40,634 bases of DNA, taken from Chthonomonadales bacterium. GTDB taxonomy: Bacteria; Armatimonadota; Chthonomonadetes; Chthonomonadales; CAJBBX01. Shown here in pieces: positions 1-9,049 of the stretch (position 1 is the first letter of the stretch; each line of letters begins with the position of its first letter). The position numbers and the translations under genes were made by a program. The DNA is taken from the NCBI GenBank assembly GCA_027459625.1, contig DAIDHP010000037.1:1-40634 (forward strand), read 5' to 3'. The notes below the pieces were generated by a model. The model was not told the DNA's origin and did not search any database. It saw nothing but the letters and a program-made list of their open reading frames with translations.

Positions 1-2
1 AT

Positions 3-380
3 CCCGATAATCGAGTGCAGCACGCGGGGATGGGCTTCGAGGGCGCGCACTCGCACCATCTGCATCGCTACGCCGCCGCGGACGACCCTGCGGTGACAAA
101 GACTCGCTTCGTGGATTCGGTGACCGGCGCGTGCATTATGATAAGACGCGACAATTTTTGGACCTTGGGCGGATTTGACGAGCGATACCGCAACGGCTTC
201 GAGGATGTGGATTTGTGCCTGCGAGCGGCGCAGCGCGGCTTCAAAACCATCTACGGCGCCGAGAGCGTTTTGTATCATTTCGAATCGCAAACGCCCGGGC
301 GTTTTGAATACGAGGCGGAGAACGCGGTTCGCTTCAATAATAGGTGGGAGGTTTGGTTAAAATGCCATTTGACGAATTAG
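3..380 (+). CDS. Glycosyltransferase family 2, C-terminal part (5' end outside window)
   Basis: The frame is open from the left edge, so the true start lies before the window. The visible 126 residues look like the end of a GT-A fold family 2 glycosyltransferase: an SVTGACIMIRR stretch, then LGGFDERY, then GFEDVDLCLRAAQRG, the conserved pattern in which the ED pair sits near the catalytic base of the family, and a closing YHFESQTPGR segment. It would transfer a sugar from a nucleotide-sugar donor, most likely in surface polysaccharide synthesis, but donor and acceptor cannot be read from this piece. It overlaps the next glycosyltransferase fragment by 19 bases, so the two probably belonged to one operon. 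It is unrelated in theme to the catabolic genes that follow. Confidence 0.8.
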   Translation, partial: PDNRVQHAGMGFEGAHSHHLHRYAAADDPAVTKTRFVDSVTGACIMIRRDNFWTLGGFDERYRNGFEDVDLCLRAAQRGFKTIYGAESVLYHFESQTPGRFEYEAENAVRFNNRWEVWLKCHLTN

Positions 381-796
381 TGCATATCGAGGTCGGCGGG
401 AAAATAGACTTTGAGCCTCGCGTTTACAAACCGGTGAGCGTGGAGCCATTCGAAGAGGTCGTTTCAGTGACGCAGCCTTCAAACTCGGATTCGGCGCTGG
501 CCGGAATGCGGTCGGGCGAGGAACCCCCAATGAGCGACATACGGGTTCTCTGGCGCGGGGGCGTATTCGATCCGACCGGTTACGCCGAGGAAACTCGAAC
601 CTTTTTGCTTCCGCTCTCGCGCCGGATCAGGAATCTGCGAGCGGAAAGCGTCGTCTGGATACCAAACAGCGCCCCGCTTCCCGAATCAACGCACCGGACA
701 TTGGATCGCTTGTTATCCGCGAATTTGCCCGCTCCTTACATAGAGGTGATCAATCTTTCGCCCTCCAAACCGCACAACGTTACGTCACAATCGTAG
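362..796 (+). pseudogene. Truncated glycosyltransferase, N-terminal fragment
   Basis: The chosen ATG has GGGAGG about ten bases upstream; an in-frame ATG at 344 is possible. After about 60 low-complexity residues comes MSDIRVLWRGGVFDPTGYAE, which resembles the N-terminal GT-B domain of group 1 glycosyltransferases (a glycine-rich first loop, then a hydrophobic strand ESVVWIPN). A full enzyme would be 350 residues or more. Here the frame stops after about 144 residues, and the TAG stop itself lies in the first bases of the fold-back repeat at 793-957. No continuation of a glycosyltransferase is visible beyond the repeat. I read this as a gene truncated by repeat insertion plus loss of its 3' part. 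A short genuine protein cannot be excluded. Confidence 0.55.
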
Positions 797-957
797 GGGC
801 GATCCCTTGTGGTCGCCCGCAACCCCGGCAAATGAAACAGCCATCGAATCACTAAAAACGCTGGAATACCGGTACACCCAACACCCGCAACGCAACATCC
901 GCCCGTGATTCGATCCATTTCGGATACCGCCACGTTGCGGGCGATCACGAGGATCCC
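793..957. repeat. Fold-back palindromic intergenic element (MITE/REP-like)
   Basis: The left arm begins GTAGGGGCGATCCC and runs to the CCCGCAAC ending at 823. The right arm starts GTTGCGGGCGATCAC at 934 and is its imperfect reverse complement. A second nested inverted pair lies inside: ATCGAATCAC at 843-852 and GTGATTCGAT at 905-914, a perfect match. The whole region can therefore fold into a long hairpin of about 165 bases. It holds no plausible gene. The outer arm resembles dispersed GTAGGGGCGA-type repeats seen in many environmental genomes, but copy number cannot be tested here. It lies exactly where the glycosyltransferase frame ends and 13 bases before the stop codon of the convergent apiose-type operon. 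Confidence 0.6.
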
Positions 958-970
958 GCATCTGACCCTC

Positions 971-1777
971 TTAGAATAGCCTTCTTAAATACTCCATGCT
1001 CTTTTGTGCCCAATCACGTTCATGGGCGATGGTTTTATCCAGAGATTCACACCATGGAGTCCATTGCTCAAGTATGGCGTTTGGATCGCGACCAACTGAC
1101 TGGATACGCTTCAATAACGCAGGGATGTCAAGCCTTCCCGAACCCGCGATGGCTCCTTCAATGAAAAAGCCCATCCTATGGTCCATTCTCCGGATATTAA
1201 AGTCTTTCACATGCAGACTGACGCAATGAGGCGCTAAAATTTCCGCAACCATTTCCGGTCCTTCCAATGCGCCGAAGGAGTTCACGGTGTCCAAGCACAC
1301 TCCTATCCAATTCGTTTCAAGAGCATTCAGGATGTCAAGGATATCGGATATGGCAAACCTATCATGATTCTCTATGGCCAGAGTAACTTTTGATCGCTCA
1401 AAATAAGTCACAAGAGATTTCAGGCGACGAACAAGCTCACTGGATGAGGGATGGTCGAATTCGTCGTCCGGAACCATTCTCAAAATTGGTGAGCCTATGC
1501 GTTGAGCGAGTTCCACACTGCTTTGGATATGCAACGGGGAGCTGCCACGTATCCCGTATTCGAGAGTTATTCCCTTGGATTGCGCAGTTCTAACGAGATG
1601 TTGAAAATCCGAATCAGCTAAGGAATCGAGAGGCAGATTGTCGCAGAACTGCACCACTTCCCCCCCCAATTCGTCGGTGATATTCAAAAGGTCCATTGCG
1701 CTCATGGGTTTGCGAGGTGAATAGCCAGGCACGCCTATCGCCCAGGCAAAAGCGTAAGAACCAATTCCAAGTTTCAT
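971..1777 (-). CDS. oiaC: OiaC-like 3-oxo-isoapionate decarboxylase (xylose isomerase-like TIM barrel)
   Basis: This 268-residue protein has the AP-endonuclease-2/xylose-isomerase-like TIM-barrel fold. Metal ligands are visible at the expected strand ends: E136 (AIENHDR), D163 (CLDTVNS), H189 (LHVKDF) and E237 (ILEQW). The family contains isomerases, epimerases and, in the described D-apiose pathways, OiaC, which decarboxylates 3-oxo-isoapionate to L-erythrulose. The fold alone does not fix the reaction. The specific call rests on the neighbours, since the three genes upstream match the preceding three steps of that pathway in order. The ATG overlaps the stop of the apnO-like gene (ATGA), so translation is probably coupled. 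It is the last gene of the operon. The alternative is a generic sugar-acid isomerase or epimerase. Confidence 0.7.
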   Translation of the reverse strand: MKLGIGSYAFAWAIGVPGYSPRKPMSAMDLLNITDELGGEVVQFCDNLPLDSLADSDFQHLVRTAQSKGITLEYGIRGSSPLHIQSSVELAQRIGSPILRMVPDDEFDHPSSSELVRRLKSLVTYFERSKVTLAIENHDRFAISDILDILNALETNWIGVCLDTVNSFGALEGPEMVAEILAPHCVSLHVKDFNIRRMDHRMGFFIEGAIAGSGRLDIPALLKRIQSVGRDPNAILEQWTPWCESLDKTIAHERDWAQKSMEYLRRLF

Positions 1778-2616
1778 TCACCCTCCGTAACGCCTTGAAC
1801 AATCGCTTGCACCTGCTCTTTGACGGATTCAGGCTCAAAAACACGCTTCCAGTCAGGTTGAAATATCCGTTTCCTACCGTATTCTATTATCAGTTTCGCT
1901 CCATCCGAGAAGGGGCTGGATATCTCCCCGAATACGATCGCCAATGGGATATTCACATGTCCAAGGATAAAATCTCGCGCAGCTTCATCTGGGACGCCTC
2001 GGTTTATCGCCTCCTGCATCGCTTCTCGTATGATTGTAACACATGCAGCCGTCACGGTTTCCGCCATGGCGGGTTCCAATATCGCCATCTGCTCAACGGT
2101 AATTCTGTGAGAGCGAGTGACTGGTGCGAACATAGCGATCGCGATAGCTTCCGCCCGCGCATAATCCTCCTCTTTGCCTTGCATCAAGGCGCATACAATA
2201 GGTTGCTTCGCTAATATCCCCCCGAAAAAGTCGTGTCGCGCATCCCCAGTCTCCTCATTGAATACAGGGGGATGGCAGGGATGGGTGACGAAATAGGAGA
2301 TATCATCCCGTCGAGGTAACTCCCCTGCATATGCTGCGGCGGGATCCAAAAGCATCACAATGGCCCCGCTGATGATGAGGGGAACCGCATCTGCAGCCAC
2401 CATGCCAAGACTACGGTCCGGAACCGCCAGGATAATCACGTCAGCATCTCTCACCGCCTCCGTTAACGGGATGGGTTCCAATCCCCTCGATTTTAGATTC
2501 TGAATCCCTGTTTCGCTGATCTCCACGTAACTCATTGAATATTCAGATTTTTTCAGGTTGTCGGCAAGGCGGCATCCCATTTTTCCTCCGGCGCCCACCA
2601 AAGCGATTTTTATCAT
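1774..2616 (-). CDS. apnO: ApnO-like D-apionate oxidoisomerase
   Basis: A 280-residue NAD(P)-dependent enzyme with an N-terminal Rossmann fold (KIALVGAGGKMG) and an all-helical C-terminal domain of the phosphogluconate-dehydrogenase-C type. The signature THPCHPP lies near residue 120 and a GHVNIPLA helix follows later. ApnO oxidises and rearranges D-apionate to 3-oxo-isoapionate, and the short Rossmann plus helical architecture with the HPCHP motif is what I associate with it. I start it at 2616 rather than the in-frame ATG at 2628 because GGAG precedes 2616 by six bases and this choice gives a clean ATGA overlap with the upstream dehydrogenase. Its own stop overlaps the oiaC-like start. The cofactor preference (NAD or NADP) is not resolved. 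Confidence 0.75.
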   Translation of the reverse strand: MIKIALVGAGGKMGCRLADNLKKSEYSMSYVEISETGIQNLKSRGLEPIPLTEAVRDADVIILAVPDRSLGMVAADAVPLIISGAIVMLLDPAAAYAGELPRRDDISYFVTHPCHPPVFNEETGDARHDFFGGILAKQPIVCALMQGKEEDYARAEAIAIAMFAPVTRSHRITVEQMAILEPAMAETVTAACVTIIREAMQEAINRGVPDEAARDFILGHVNIPLAIVFGEISSPFSDGAKLIIEYGRKRIFQPDWKRVFEPESVKEQVQAIVQGVTEGE

Positions 2617-3647
2617 GGTCGTCTCCATTTCCTCATATCAATACTATTGTTGGTCCGTGCGGATTCATAACTGGCGAAGACCAACCGCATCGTCATCAAA
2701 TTGTCATTTCCATGCGTCTCCGCAAGCCCTCCAGTCTGTATCGCTTGGAGCATATTCGCATTGCATGGCACTATGCTGGAATGCACCACATAGTATGCCG
2801 GATCCGCCCAGTGGTATCTAGGTGGAGGACAGCGTCGCAGCAAAGTGCCCGATTCCGTTGTGGAATGAATCCAATAGTCCGTAGAGAGATCCAATGATCC
2901 CTTATTTCCCTCAATAAACAGAAAAGTTTGGGGAAACTTCTCCTTTTCGGTGCGACTGGCATAACTCATATCGCAGACAACGGTCATGCCATTTTCCATT
3001 CCCATCATCACCGTTGCAACATCCTCCCCTTTAATATCCCCAATACGATGTGTACGACAAGTGAGAGTCTCCGCCTCCCCGAAGAGAAAACGAACGGTGT
3101 CCAGAATGTGGCTTCCGATATCGGTAAGTATGAATTGTTCCAATTCTCTCAAGAAGGGTTGATTGTCGAAGACCGGAAAGCTACACACAAATTGGACACG
3201 AGCTCGGAATGGCTTCCCTATCACCCCGGATTCCAGAATGCTTTTCACCTCTCGTATCGGTGTCTGCCAACGCCAATTATCATGGATAAAAAGTGGAACA
3301 CCCGCCTGTTCACAAGCTTCCACCATCTCCTCCCCTATCTCCAATGAGGGAGCCATCGGCTTCTGGCAGATAACAGGAACGCGATATTTGGCTCCCAATA
3401 ATGTAAATTCCCTGTGCGTACCCACGTCGGTGATAATATCGATGAAATCCGGTTTGATCTCCTTCATTAATCGCTCCGCATCGTCATACACTGCGGAAAT
3501 TCCGAAATCTCTCCCCAACGCCTCAGCCTTGGAAAGCGTGCGATTGTAAAGAGCCACACATTCGTCGCCTTTCAACTCCCGCCATGCCGCCAATTGGAAT
3601 CTGGCCCAAAAGCCTGTTCCCAATATGGCGAACCGCAAGTTATCCAT
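2613..3647 (-). CDS. apdG: ApdG-like D-apiose dehydrogenase (Gfo/Idh/MocA family)
   Basis: A 344-residue cytoplasmic Gfo/Idh/MocA oxidoreductase. The Rossmann motif FAILGTGFWA is at the N-terminus. The usual EKP is QKP here (VICQKPMAP) and keeps the catalytic lysine. The C-terminal substrate-domain motif LTDIGSHILDTVRFLFG carries the conserved D and H. ApdG oxidises D-apiose to D-apionolactone with NAD. The family is broad, so the substrate is inferred from the adjacent ApnL- and ApnO-like genes. The start at 3647 is preferred over the ATG at 3653 because GGAGG sits six bases before it. The 5' end overlaps the lactonase gene and the 3' end overlaps the oxidoisomerase gene by ATGA, so the set is translationally coupled. 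Confidence 0.75.
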   Translation of the reverse strand: MDNLRFAILGTGFWARFQLAAWRELKGDECVALYNRTLSKAEALGRDFGISAVYDDAERLMKEIKPDFIDIITDVGTHREFTLLGAKYRVPVICQKPMAPSLEIGEEMVEACEQAGVPLFIHDNWRWQTPIREVKSILESGVIGKPFRARVQFVCSFPVFDNQPFLRELEQFILTDIGSHILDTVRFLFGEAETLTCRTHRIGDIKGEDVATVMMGMENGMTVVCDMSYASRTEKEKFPQTFLFIEGNKGSLDLSTDYWIHSTTESGTLLRRCPPPRYHWADPAYYVVHSSIVPCNANMLQAIQTGGLAETHGNDNLMTMRLVFASYESARTNNSIDMRKWRRP

Positions 3648-5598
3648 CGTCATCCTCCTTTGGGCAATCCACCCGTGTCACAGCGTATGGCTGCATTCTG
3701 AGTACAATTTCATCCTCTTGCACATCCATTTTGTCTCCCATTTCCGCTCTCCAACACTCCGGTTCCATTGACGCCTTGTTCACCGTCATTGCATCCAATG
3801 TCTTGATGAATGCATATGAAGCGCGGATAGGAAATCTCGCCTCTTGCGGGTTTGAGGTGATGTTGACGAGTATGAATCTACGGATTTGATGAAGCTCAAT
3901 TTGCATTGCAATCACGCAATCCGGTCGATCCGAAGTCATCGGAACAATCCTGCCACCTCTCATTTCACAGAAATCCGCCAGAATGTGGTAGAGCGGGAAC
4001 ACCGCGCCCGGTATCGAGGGGAACAATTCCGGAGGCGATTTTCGCCCTTCGTATTCCATTACACCTCGCCATCCGATTGTTTGATAGTAGGTGATTCCGC
4101 TCGTCCCACTCTCCGCAAGATACTTCAAGCTGCCCGCCGTCCATGCCGCCCCGAAGAGTGCGCACTGACGGGCATCCACCTGAAAAGGCAATTCCCCAGG
4201 TGCGGGCAAGGTCTCTTCACGAGTGGCGTTGGGATTGAAGCGAGGCTTGAGTGTGACCGGGGTGACGAATATCGGCTTGTTTCCGCAGAAACAACGAGCG
4301 CTCCTCACTGTTTCCCCCTGTATCTCCAGTGTTTCCATGAGGGAACGATCGTCGAATACGTGCACTTGAGGGTTCACGGAATAGCACACCCCATCCAGCT
4401 GTTCGGCATGGGGACGATTACGATTCAGTTCTGCGAAATAGGCGTTCGTTCCACTTAGCAACAACGCCTCCGGGGCAAATCGCTCCATCAGACTGCGAAC
4501 ACGAAGGATGGTGTCGTCTGCGATTGCATGAAAGTCGGATCTATAGATCGCCATGAGGCATATGGGTGTGCGATTACTCTGAAGGACTTCCTCCAAACGA
4601 TCCAAGTCATGCCTCCAGTGGTCACCGAATGCCAAAGCCAATTCCAGAGGACACTCCAACGATTCACACTGCCTTCCCGCGTTTTGTAATTGTTCGACGG
4701 AATCGGATGGTTCCAGTAATAGATCACACCTCAGACGGGCGGGATGCAACGCTCTGAGCTGTCCCCGCTCCTTATCCGAAAGAGGTACCGGCGGGGTGAC
4801 ATACTCCAAACCGATTGCGGGCAAGGGGAATCCACCGCTCAGAACGGGGGATATGCTGACGATGTCGCTTGTCGGCGTTCGAGCATGCCAACCGCGTTTT
4901 TTCCTTGCGTCATCAAGACTGATTGTAACGGTTTGATGAATATTCGTGCCTTTTGCGATGCGATGAGGAGATGGAATCGCCAAGGGGGGTGCGTAAGTTT
5001 TAAACGATGCGTCCGTCCAGTTGCGTTGATCTTCAGTCTCGAAGATGTCCCCTCCCATGCTCACTTTGACGACGCTTCCATCCTTCAACCCGTAAGAAAT
5101 CGATCTCACGTTGACAAAGGGCTGAAAAGGACTAATCCTATCGGGGAATTCACTTCTCTCGGATGTTCCATCGATGTGCTCTATGACACACGGCTTCCCA
5201 GCGCATTCGCGTATGGGATGCAATACACAGAATCCAATCCGATTGGCTTCGAAATCCGCAAGAGCCTCTCCGAACATTGCGAAACTTACCATACCATTGG
5301 TATTACCGTAGATCGTCGCACGCCAATGAAAATCAATCTCATTTTCATGGTGACGAGCCGTAAATCGGATGTCAAACGAATTTTCACGAATGATCGCCTC
5401 TTCCTCCTCGATGAGGAATGGTATTGTGTTCCAGTTTGCATCCCGTACCGCCATGTATACACACTGTATTACTTCCCAGTCTCTGATGCGTATGTCTCGC
5501 AATTCGCCATTCGCCCCGTACATCAAGAGCGGCCCCGCTCTCAGTTCCCCATCCACCATTTTCGACTTTTTGTCCTCCCTGAGTCGGTTTTGACTCAT
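3640..5598 (-). CDS. apnL: ApnL-like D-apionate lactonase
   Basis: This 652-residue protein without a signal peptide would hydrolyse D-apionolactone to D-apionate. Recognisable blocks are ELRAGPLLMYGANGELRDIR at the start, AVRDANWNTIP, the segment IGFCVLHPIRECAGKPC, and EDQRNWTDASFKTY near residue 190. They form a beta-sandwich-like N-terminal half. A TIM-barrel-like C-terminal half follows (GISYYQT-type motif, here GITYYQTIGWRG). It is far larger than common lactonases, as I recall for the described ApnL enzymes. An internal ATG at 5559 with GGGAGG 13 bases upstream is an alternative start that trims 13 charged residues. It begins 11 bases after the GH140-like gene and overlaps the apdG-like gene by a few bases. 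Function is assigned by family resemblance plus pathway context. Confidence 0.72.
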   Translation of the reverse strand: MSQNRLREDKKSKMVDGELRAGPLLMYGANGELRDIRIRDWEVIQCVYMAVRDANWNTIPFLIEEEEAIIRENSFDIRFTARHHENEIDFHWRATIYGNTNGMVSFAMFGEALADFEANRIGFCVLHPIRECAGKPCVIEHIDGTSERSEFPDRISPFQPFVNVRSISYGLKDGSVVKVSMGGDIFETEDQRNWTDASFKTYAPPLAIPSPHRIAKGTNIHQTVTISLDDARKKRGWHARTPTSDIVSISPVLSGGFPLPAIGLEYVTPPVPLSDKERGQLRALHPARLRCDLLLEPSDSVEQLQNAGRQCESLECPLELALAFGDHWRHDLDRLEEVLQSNRTPICLMAIYRSDFHAIADDTILRVRSLMERFAPEALLLSGTNAYFAELNRNRPHAEQLDGVCYSVNPQVHVFDDRSLMETLEIQGETVRSARCFCGNKPIFVTPVTLKPRFNPNATREETLPAPGELPFQVDARQCALFGAAWTAGSLKYLAESGTSGITYYQTIGWRGVMEYEGRKSPPELFPSIPGAVFPLYHILADFCEMRGGRIVPMTSDRPDCVIAMQIELHQIRRFILVNITSNPQEARFPIRASYAFIKTLDAMTVNKASMEPECWRAEMGDKMDVQEDEIVLRMQPYAVTRVDCPKEDDDG

Positions 5599-5609
5599 CC
5601 TATGCGGGA

Positions 5610-6902
5610 TTAATCCGCAGGCGCAGGATAATTTTTACTAGCATCATCCAAAACCAGCACCCAGTCCGGCCCCATGGAGGGAGGTGCGAAAGCACGAATG
5701 CCGCAGCATGGAATCTCCTCAAGATGACGCAACGTGCCAGTGCGGGGATCATACCAGCCGACGGACAAGATGTCAGCGGTGAGGAGGTTGAGGTTGATTT
5801 CCACCGGCTTTCCCGACGGAATGTAGATAAGCGCGTAGCTTCCCGATTCATCTCTTGTGGCGCATACATGGTCTGTTACCTCTCCTATATCGGATGAGAC
5901 CAGGTTCTGATCCGGAATGCGTTCCGTAAACGGTCGGGACTCCAGCAGTGCTCTCGCATGCCTCATCTGACTCGCTCCTGGCAGATGGAGCGCTTCGCGC
6001 CAAGGTCTCCGCGCCCATGTGACGGATTGTCGTCCGAAATCCAGAAACTGCCAGATGGGATGGCATCCGTAGGTGTGTCCGTGCGCGCCGGAGAAGAGTG
6101 ACCAGTACGCCGCCTTACGCGCATCGTAATCATCCAAATAGCCGTTATTCAGATTGAAACTTGACGCGTGATCCTCGTAGCCGGGTTCGGCGTCCATCAC
6201 CGGCTTGACGGATGTCGATCGGTACGTACTCGAAATAAGGTCGTAGTTATTACGATTTCGGTCATGTCCGGACTGCCACATGTGAAAATCAAGCCATTCC
6301 GCATTGGGAAAATACTCGGAGGAGCATTTTCCGCCTGTTGGGTGAAATGAGATAAGATGCGATCCCCCGTCCCCTATGCGCAGTCCCATAGCCATGCTCT
6401 TGATAATTTTTCGATGGATATCCGTCTCCACGGGGCGATCTCCTCCGAGTATCCAGATGATGGGCTTGGATGCGTATCTTCGTCCGAGAAATTCTCCGTA
6501 TGTGATCGCATTTTCCGGTGTGAATATCTCCGGCCCCTCCCCCCAGCATCTATTCCACTTATCGCCCCAAGTCGGAAGCATGCCGATAAAAAGACCCAAC
6601 GACTCCGCCATATCCACCACACTATCCACATGCCGGAAGTAGTTTTCGACTGGCTGGAGCGGGTCGTTATTTTTTATCGGCATATCCCCGTTGGCGTTTG
6701 GAACTGTCAAGCCCGCGAATTCCGCGAGAATGACCGCTTGGATGACGGTGAACCGTTTCGCGACACGGTCGTGGAGGTAATGCTCTGTCTCGGATAAATC
6801 TAACCGGTGAAACAGCTCCCAAGCGGTATCCCCGAGATAAAAAAAGGGGGAATTATCCTCCCATGTTAGAAAACGATGATTTTCACTGACTCTCAGATTC
6901 AT
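5610..6902 (-). CDS. GH140-type apiosidase (DUF4038), cytoplasmic
   Basis: A 430-residue glycoside hydrolase of the apiosidase-like DUF4038 class. Diagnostic stretches are FFYLGDTAWELFHRL at residues 20-34, YLHDRVAKRFTVIQ, and IIWILGGDRP with D155. VMDAEPGYED follows with E239. The D155/E239 pair matches in position the catalytic Asp/Glu I recall for the GH140 apiosidase from Bacteroides. A collagen-binding-like beta domain with a VGWYDPRTG motif closes the chain. It would cleave an apiosyl linkage and release apiose or apiose-ended fragments. There is no signal peptide, unlike the second family member at 21154-22745, so cleavage is predicted inside the cell. AAAGGAG lies upstream of the ATG. 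It is followed after 11 bases by the lactonase gene. Confidence 0.75.
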   Translation of the reverse strand: MNLRVSENHRFLTWEDNSPFFYLGDTAWELFHRLDLSETEHYLHDRVAKRFTVIQAVILAEFAGLTVPNANGDMPIKNNDPLQPVENYFRHVDSVVDMAESLGLFIGMLPTWGDKWNRCWGEGPEIFTPENAITYGEFLGRRYASKPIIWILGGDRPVETDIHRKIIKSMAMGLRIGDGGSHLISFHPTGGKCSSEYFPNAEWLDFHMWQSGHDRNRNNYDLISSTYRSTSVKPVMDAEPGYEDHASSFNLNNGYLDDYDARKAAYWSLFSGAHGHTYGCHPIWQFLDFGRQSVTWARRPWREALHLPGASQMRHARALLESRPFTERIPDQNLVSSDIGEVTDHVCATRDESGSYALIYIPSGKPVEINLNLLTADILSVGWYDPRTGTLRHLEEIPCCGIRAFAPPSMGPDWVLVLDDASKNYPAPAD

Positions 6903-6952
6903 GTTTCCCTAGCTCCTTTTGACTTTATAGAGCGCTATTCGAATAAACTTGA

Positions 6953-9049
6953 TCATACTCTGACTTCAAAAGCTCGAAACTCCCATGATTCCATCTTCAG
7001 TTCAGCCCACTCGTTTTTTACTGGGATTCTCACTCCAGCCATTCGGTCGAAAAGAATTCCTGCAGGAGCTGGAATACGCACTCTTGCATTTACCGGATAA
7101 TTGGTGATGTTCCCTATAGTAACCACACACGGCATCCCTTCAAACATCTCCGCCATACAATTTTCGGTTTGCATCTCATATGCGGACATCGGATTTTGTG
7201 TGATTTCCGGGAAGGAATTGTAAACCCTTCTGGTATGCAGGCTGATAGTCTCCATCGCTTTTAGGTTGGAGTTATGCGAATAGATAAAGTGCCCTGTTAC
7301 AGAGTTCCAGATATGGCGATACTTCTCCATATCATCTCCGTCGTCGCTCTTTTTGCCATATCCCCAGCTTTCAAATGCGCGCATTTCAGGATATATATAA
7401 CGCACCAGAGGAACTGTAAAAGCTCCTTTGTTCCAGAAATGGCTATGGCTGATAAATCCATCCATATATTCCCGCGCCATATCCCATGCTCCCTCCGCGA
7501 ATAGAACCGTTTACGGATTCACCCTGTCCACCGCATCCCGCACTTGCCTGAGCATCTGGCGCAGTCCCCATCCCCATGTGTCCGGATGAGTGTGATTGTG
7601 CGCTGGGTTGAAGCAGCGATGAAAGTGGGTTGCGCAGCAGGAATCAATGAAAAAACCATCTACTCCGGTGCTTTTGATAATCTCGGCGCATGTCTCTGCA
7701 AGCCAGTTCCGCCATGGTTCACAGGATGGACACATATGCCAGAAGCCTTGATAATGCTCATCATATGCACCATCTTCCCGCATCAAAGCCCAATTTTTCG
7801 CAAGGGTTTTTCCAATGCGGGAACGTTTCCAAACAATCAATCCCTCAACGTAGTAAAGAACTCGCCCCCCTTGGCGATGAACCGCCTCCACGCCTTTTCG
7901 AACCGCATCAAAGCCCCCCATATTTTGCGCCGATAGATAATAATCACCTCGATTTTGCCAGTTGTGGGATTGTCCAAGAATCTCAGCATCATGAAAACCG
8001 GGAATCGAAAACAGGTCGGCGCCAGCGGATTGTTTCTTCGTCAGGATTTTGGGAAAGTCGTGAAATGTCTCTTCATGACGCACCATATCATCCCCCATAT
8101 CTTCTCCTATGAAGGTTGTGCTGCGATACCATTCCGCTTGAGATGAGCGAAAGGGGAGATAACCGCGCTTTTCACGGAGCCAATCTGCTCCAACTCGCCA
8201 GCACCCTTTATAGTGATAACATTGCACCGGGCCGAGGTCAACCGTATCTCCCCGGTATTCCATGGGAGGAACGCTTCCACGCAATTCAGCTTTCATGTCA
8301 TCATCCGACAGGGCGATATCATGGATAGACCGAAAACGACGAGTATGGCGAATCCCTGCATGACTTTCCATACGGTTTGGGGCAAGTGTTTTCAATTCCT
8401 CATTCTCCATATGGAGCACATTCCCCGCCAAATATTCCCTGTGCACCGATGCGCCAGGGTCGGCGGCGCAGTCGGTTCGGTTATCATCCAAAAAGGCGAC
8501 GCCTGAATTTCCCCCTTCATACAAAAAACATGGCGCGGATAGTCCTCCAGGATAGGAACCATGATAATGGGCGCCGCCCGGGTTTGTTAATGTCAACCCG
8601 GATACTGAGGGGAATATCGCTCTATCCTCTTCCGGAGAGTGGAAACTAATGCGGTAAAATAGAGGATAATACATCTGGACTTCGACTGCCTCTTCCCCAT
8701 TCCAACAGAGCTGACCCCGCCATATTGAGACGTTTCCTTCCACTTCTATCCACAGTCCAAGCAGCATCGGAAGGGATGCATGTTTCAAATAGACCAGAAG
8801 CGATCTATCATCATGCTCGATATGGGTGATATGGAAGGTCTCCATACCATAACAACCTGCATATTCGCCATCGGGAATTATCGCAAGAAACGGATTTCCC
8901 CGTAATCCCGCTATGCTTTGAGTAGATATGGCATCCTGAAATAACACAGGCTTGCCATCATTGCGCTCCATTTGCATCAAAGCAATGCGTCCATCTTCGT
9001 GCAGAAAGGATAATATGATCCCCGGGCCTCTCAGAATTATCTGTTCCAT
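6953..9049 (-). pseudogene. DUF6259-like putative glycoside hydrolase, interrupted by one in-frame TAA
   Basis: The reading frame runs from ATG 9049 (AAAGGAAA upstream) to the stop at 6953, about 698 codons, broken only by a TAA at 7511-7513. On both sides the protein continues without a shift: DAVDRVNP before the stop and TVLFAEGAWDMAREYMDGF after it. The N-terminal third is a beta-sandwich. The middle looks like a TIM barrel with GGRVLYYVEGLIV and GVDGFFIDSCCATHFH, a strand-end acid typical of GH36/GH-D-like hydrolases. The tail is a beta domain. I compare it to DUF6259 proteins, whose substrate I do not know. There is no signal peptide. It overlaps the aldo/keto reductase gene by 13 bases. 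If the TAA is real, the protein ends before its final 175 residues. Confidence 0.6.
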
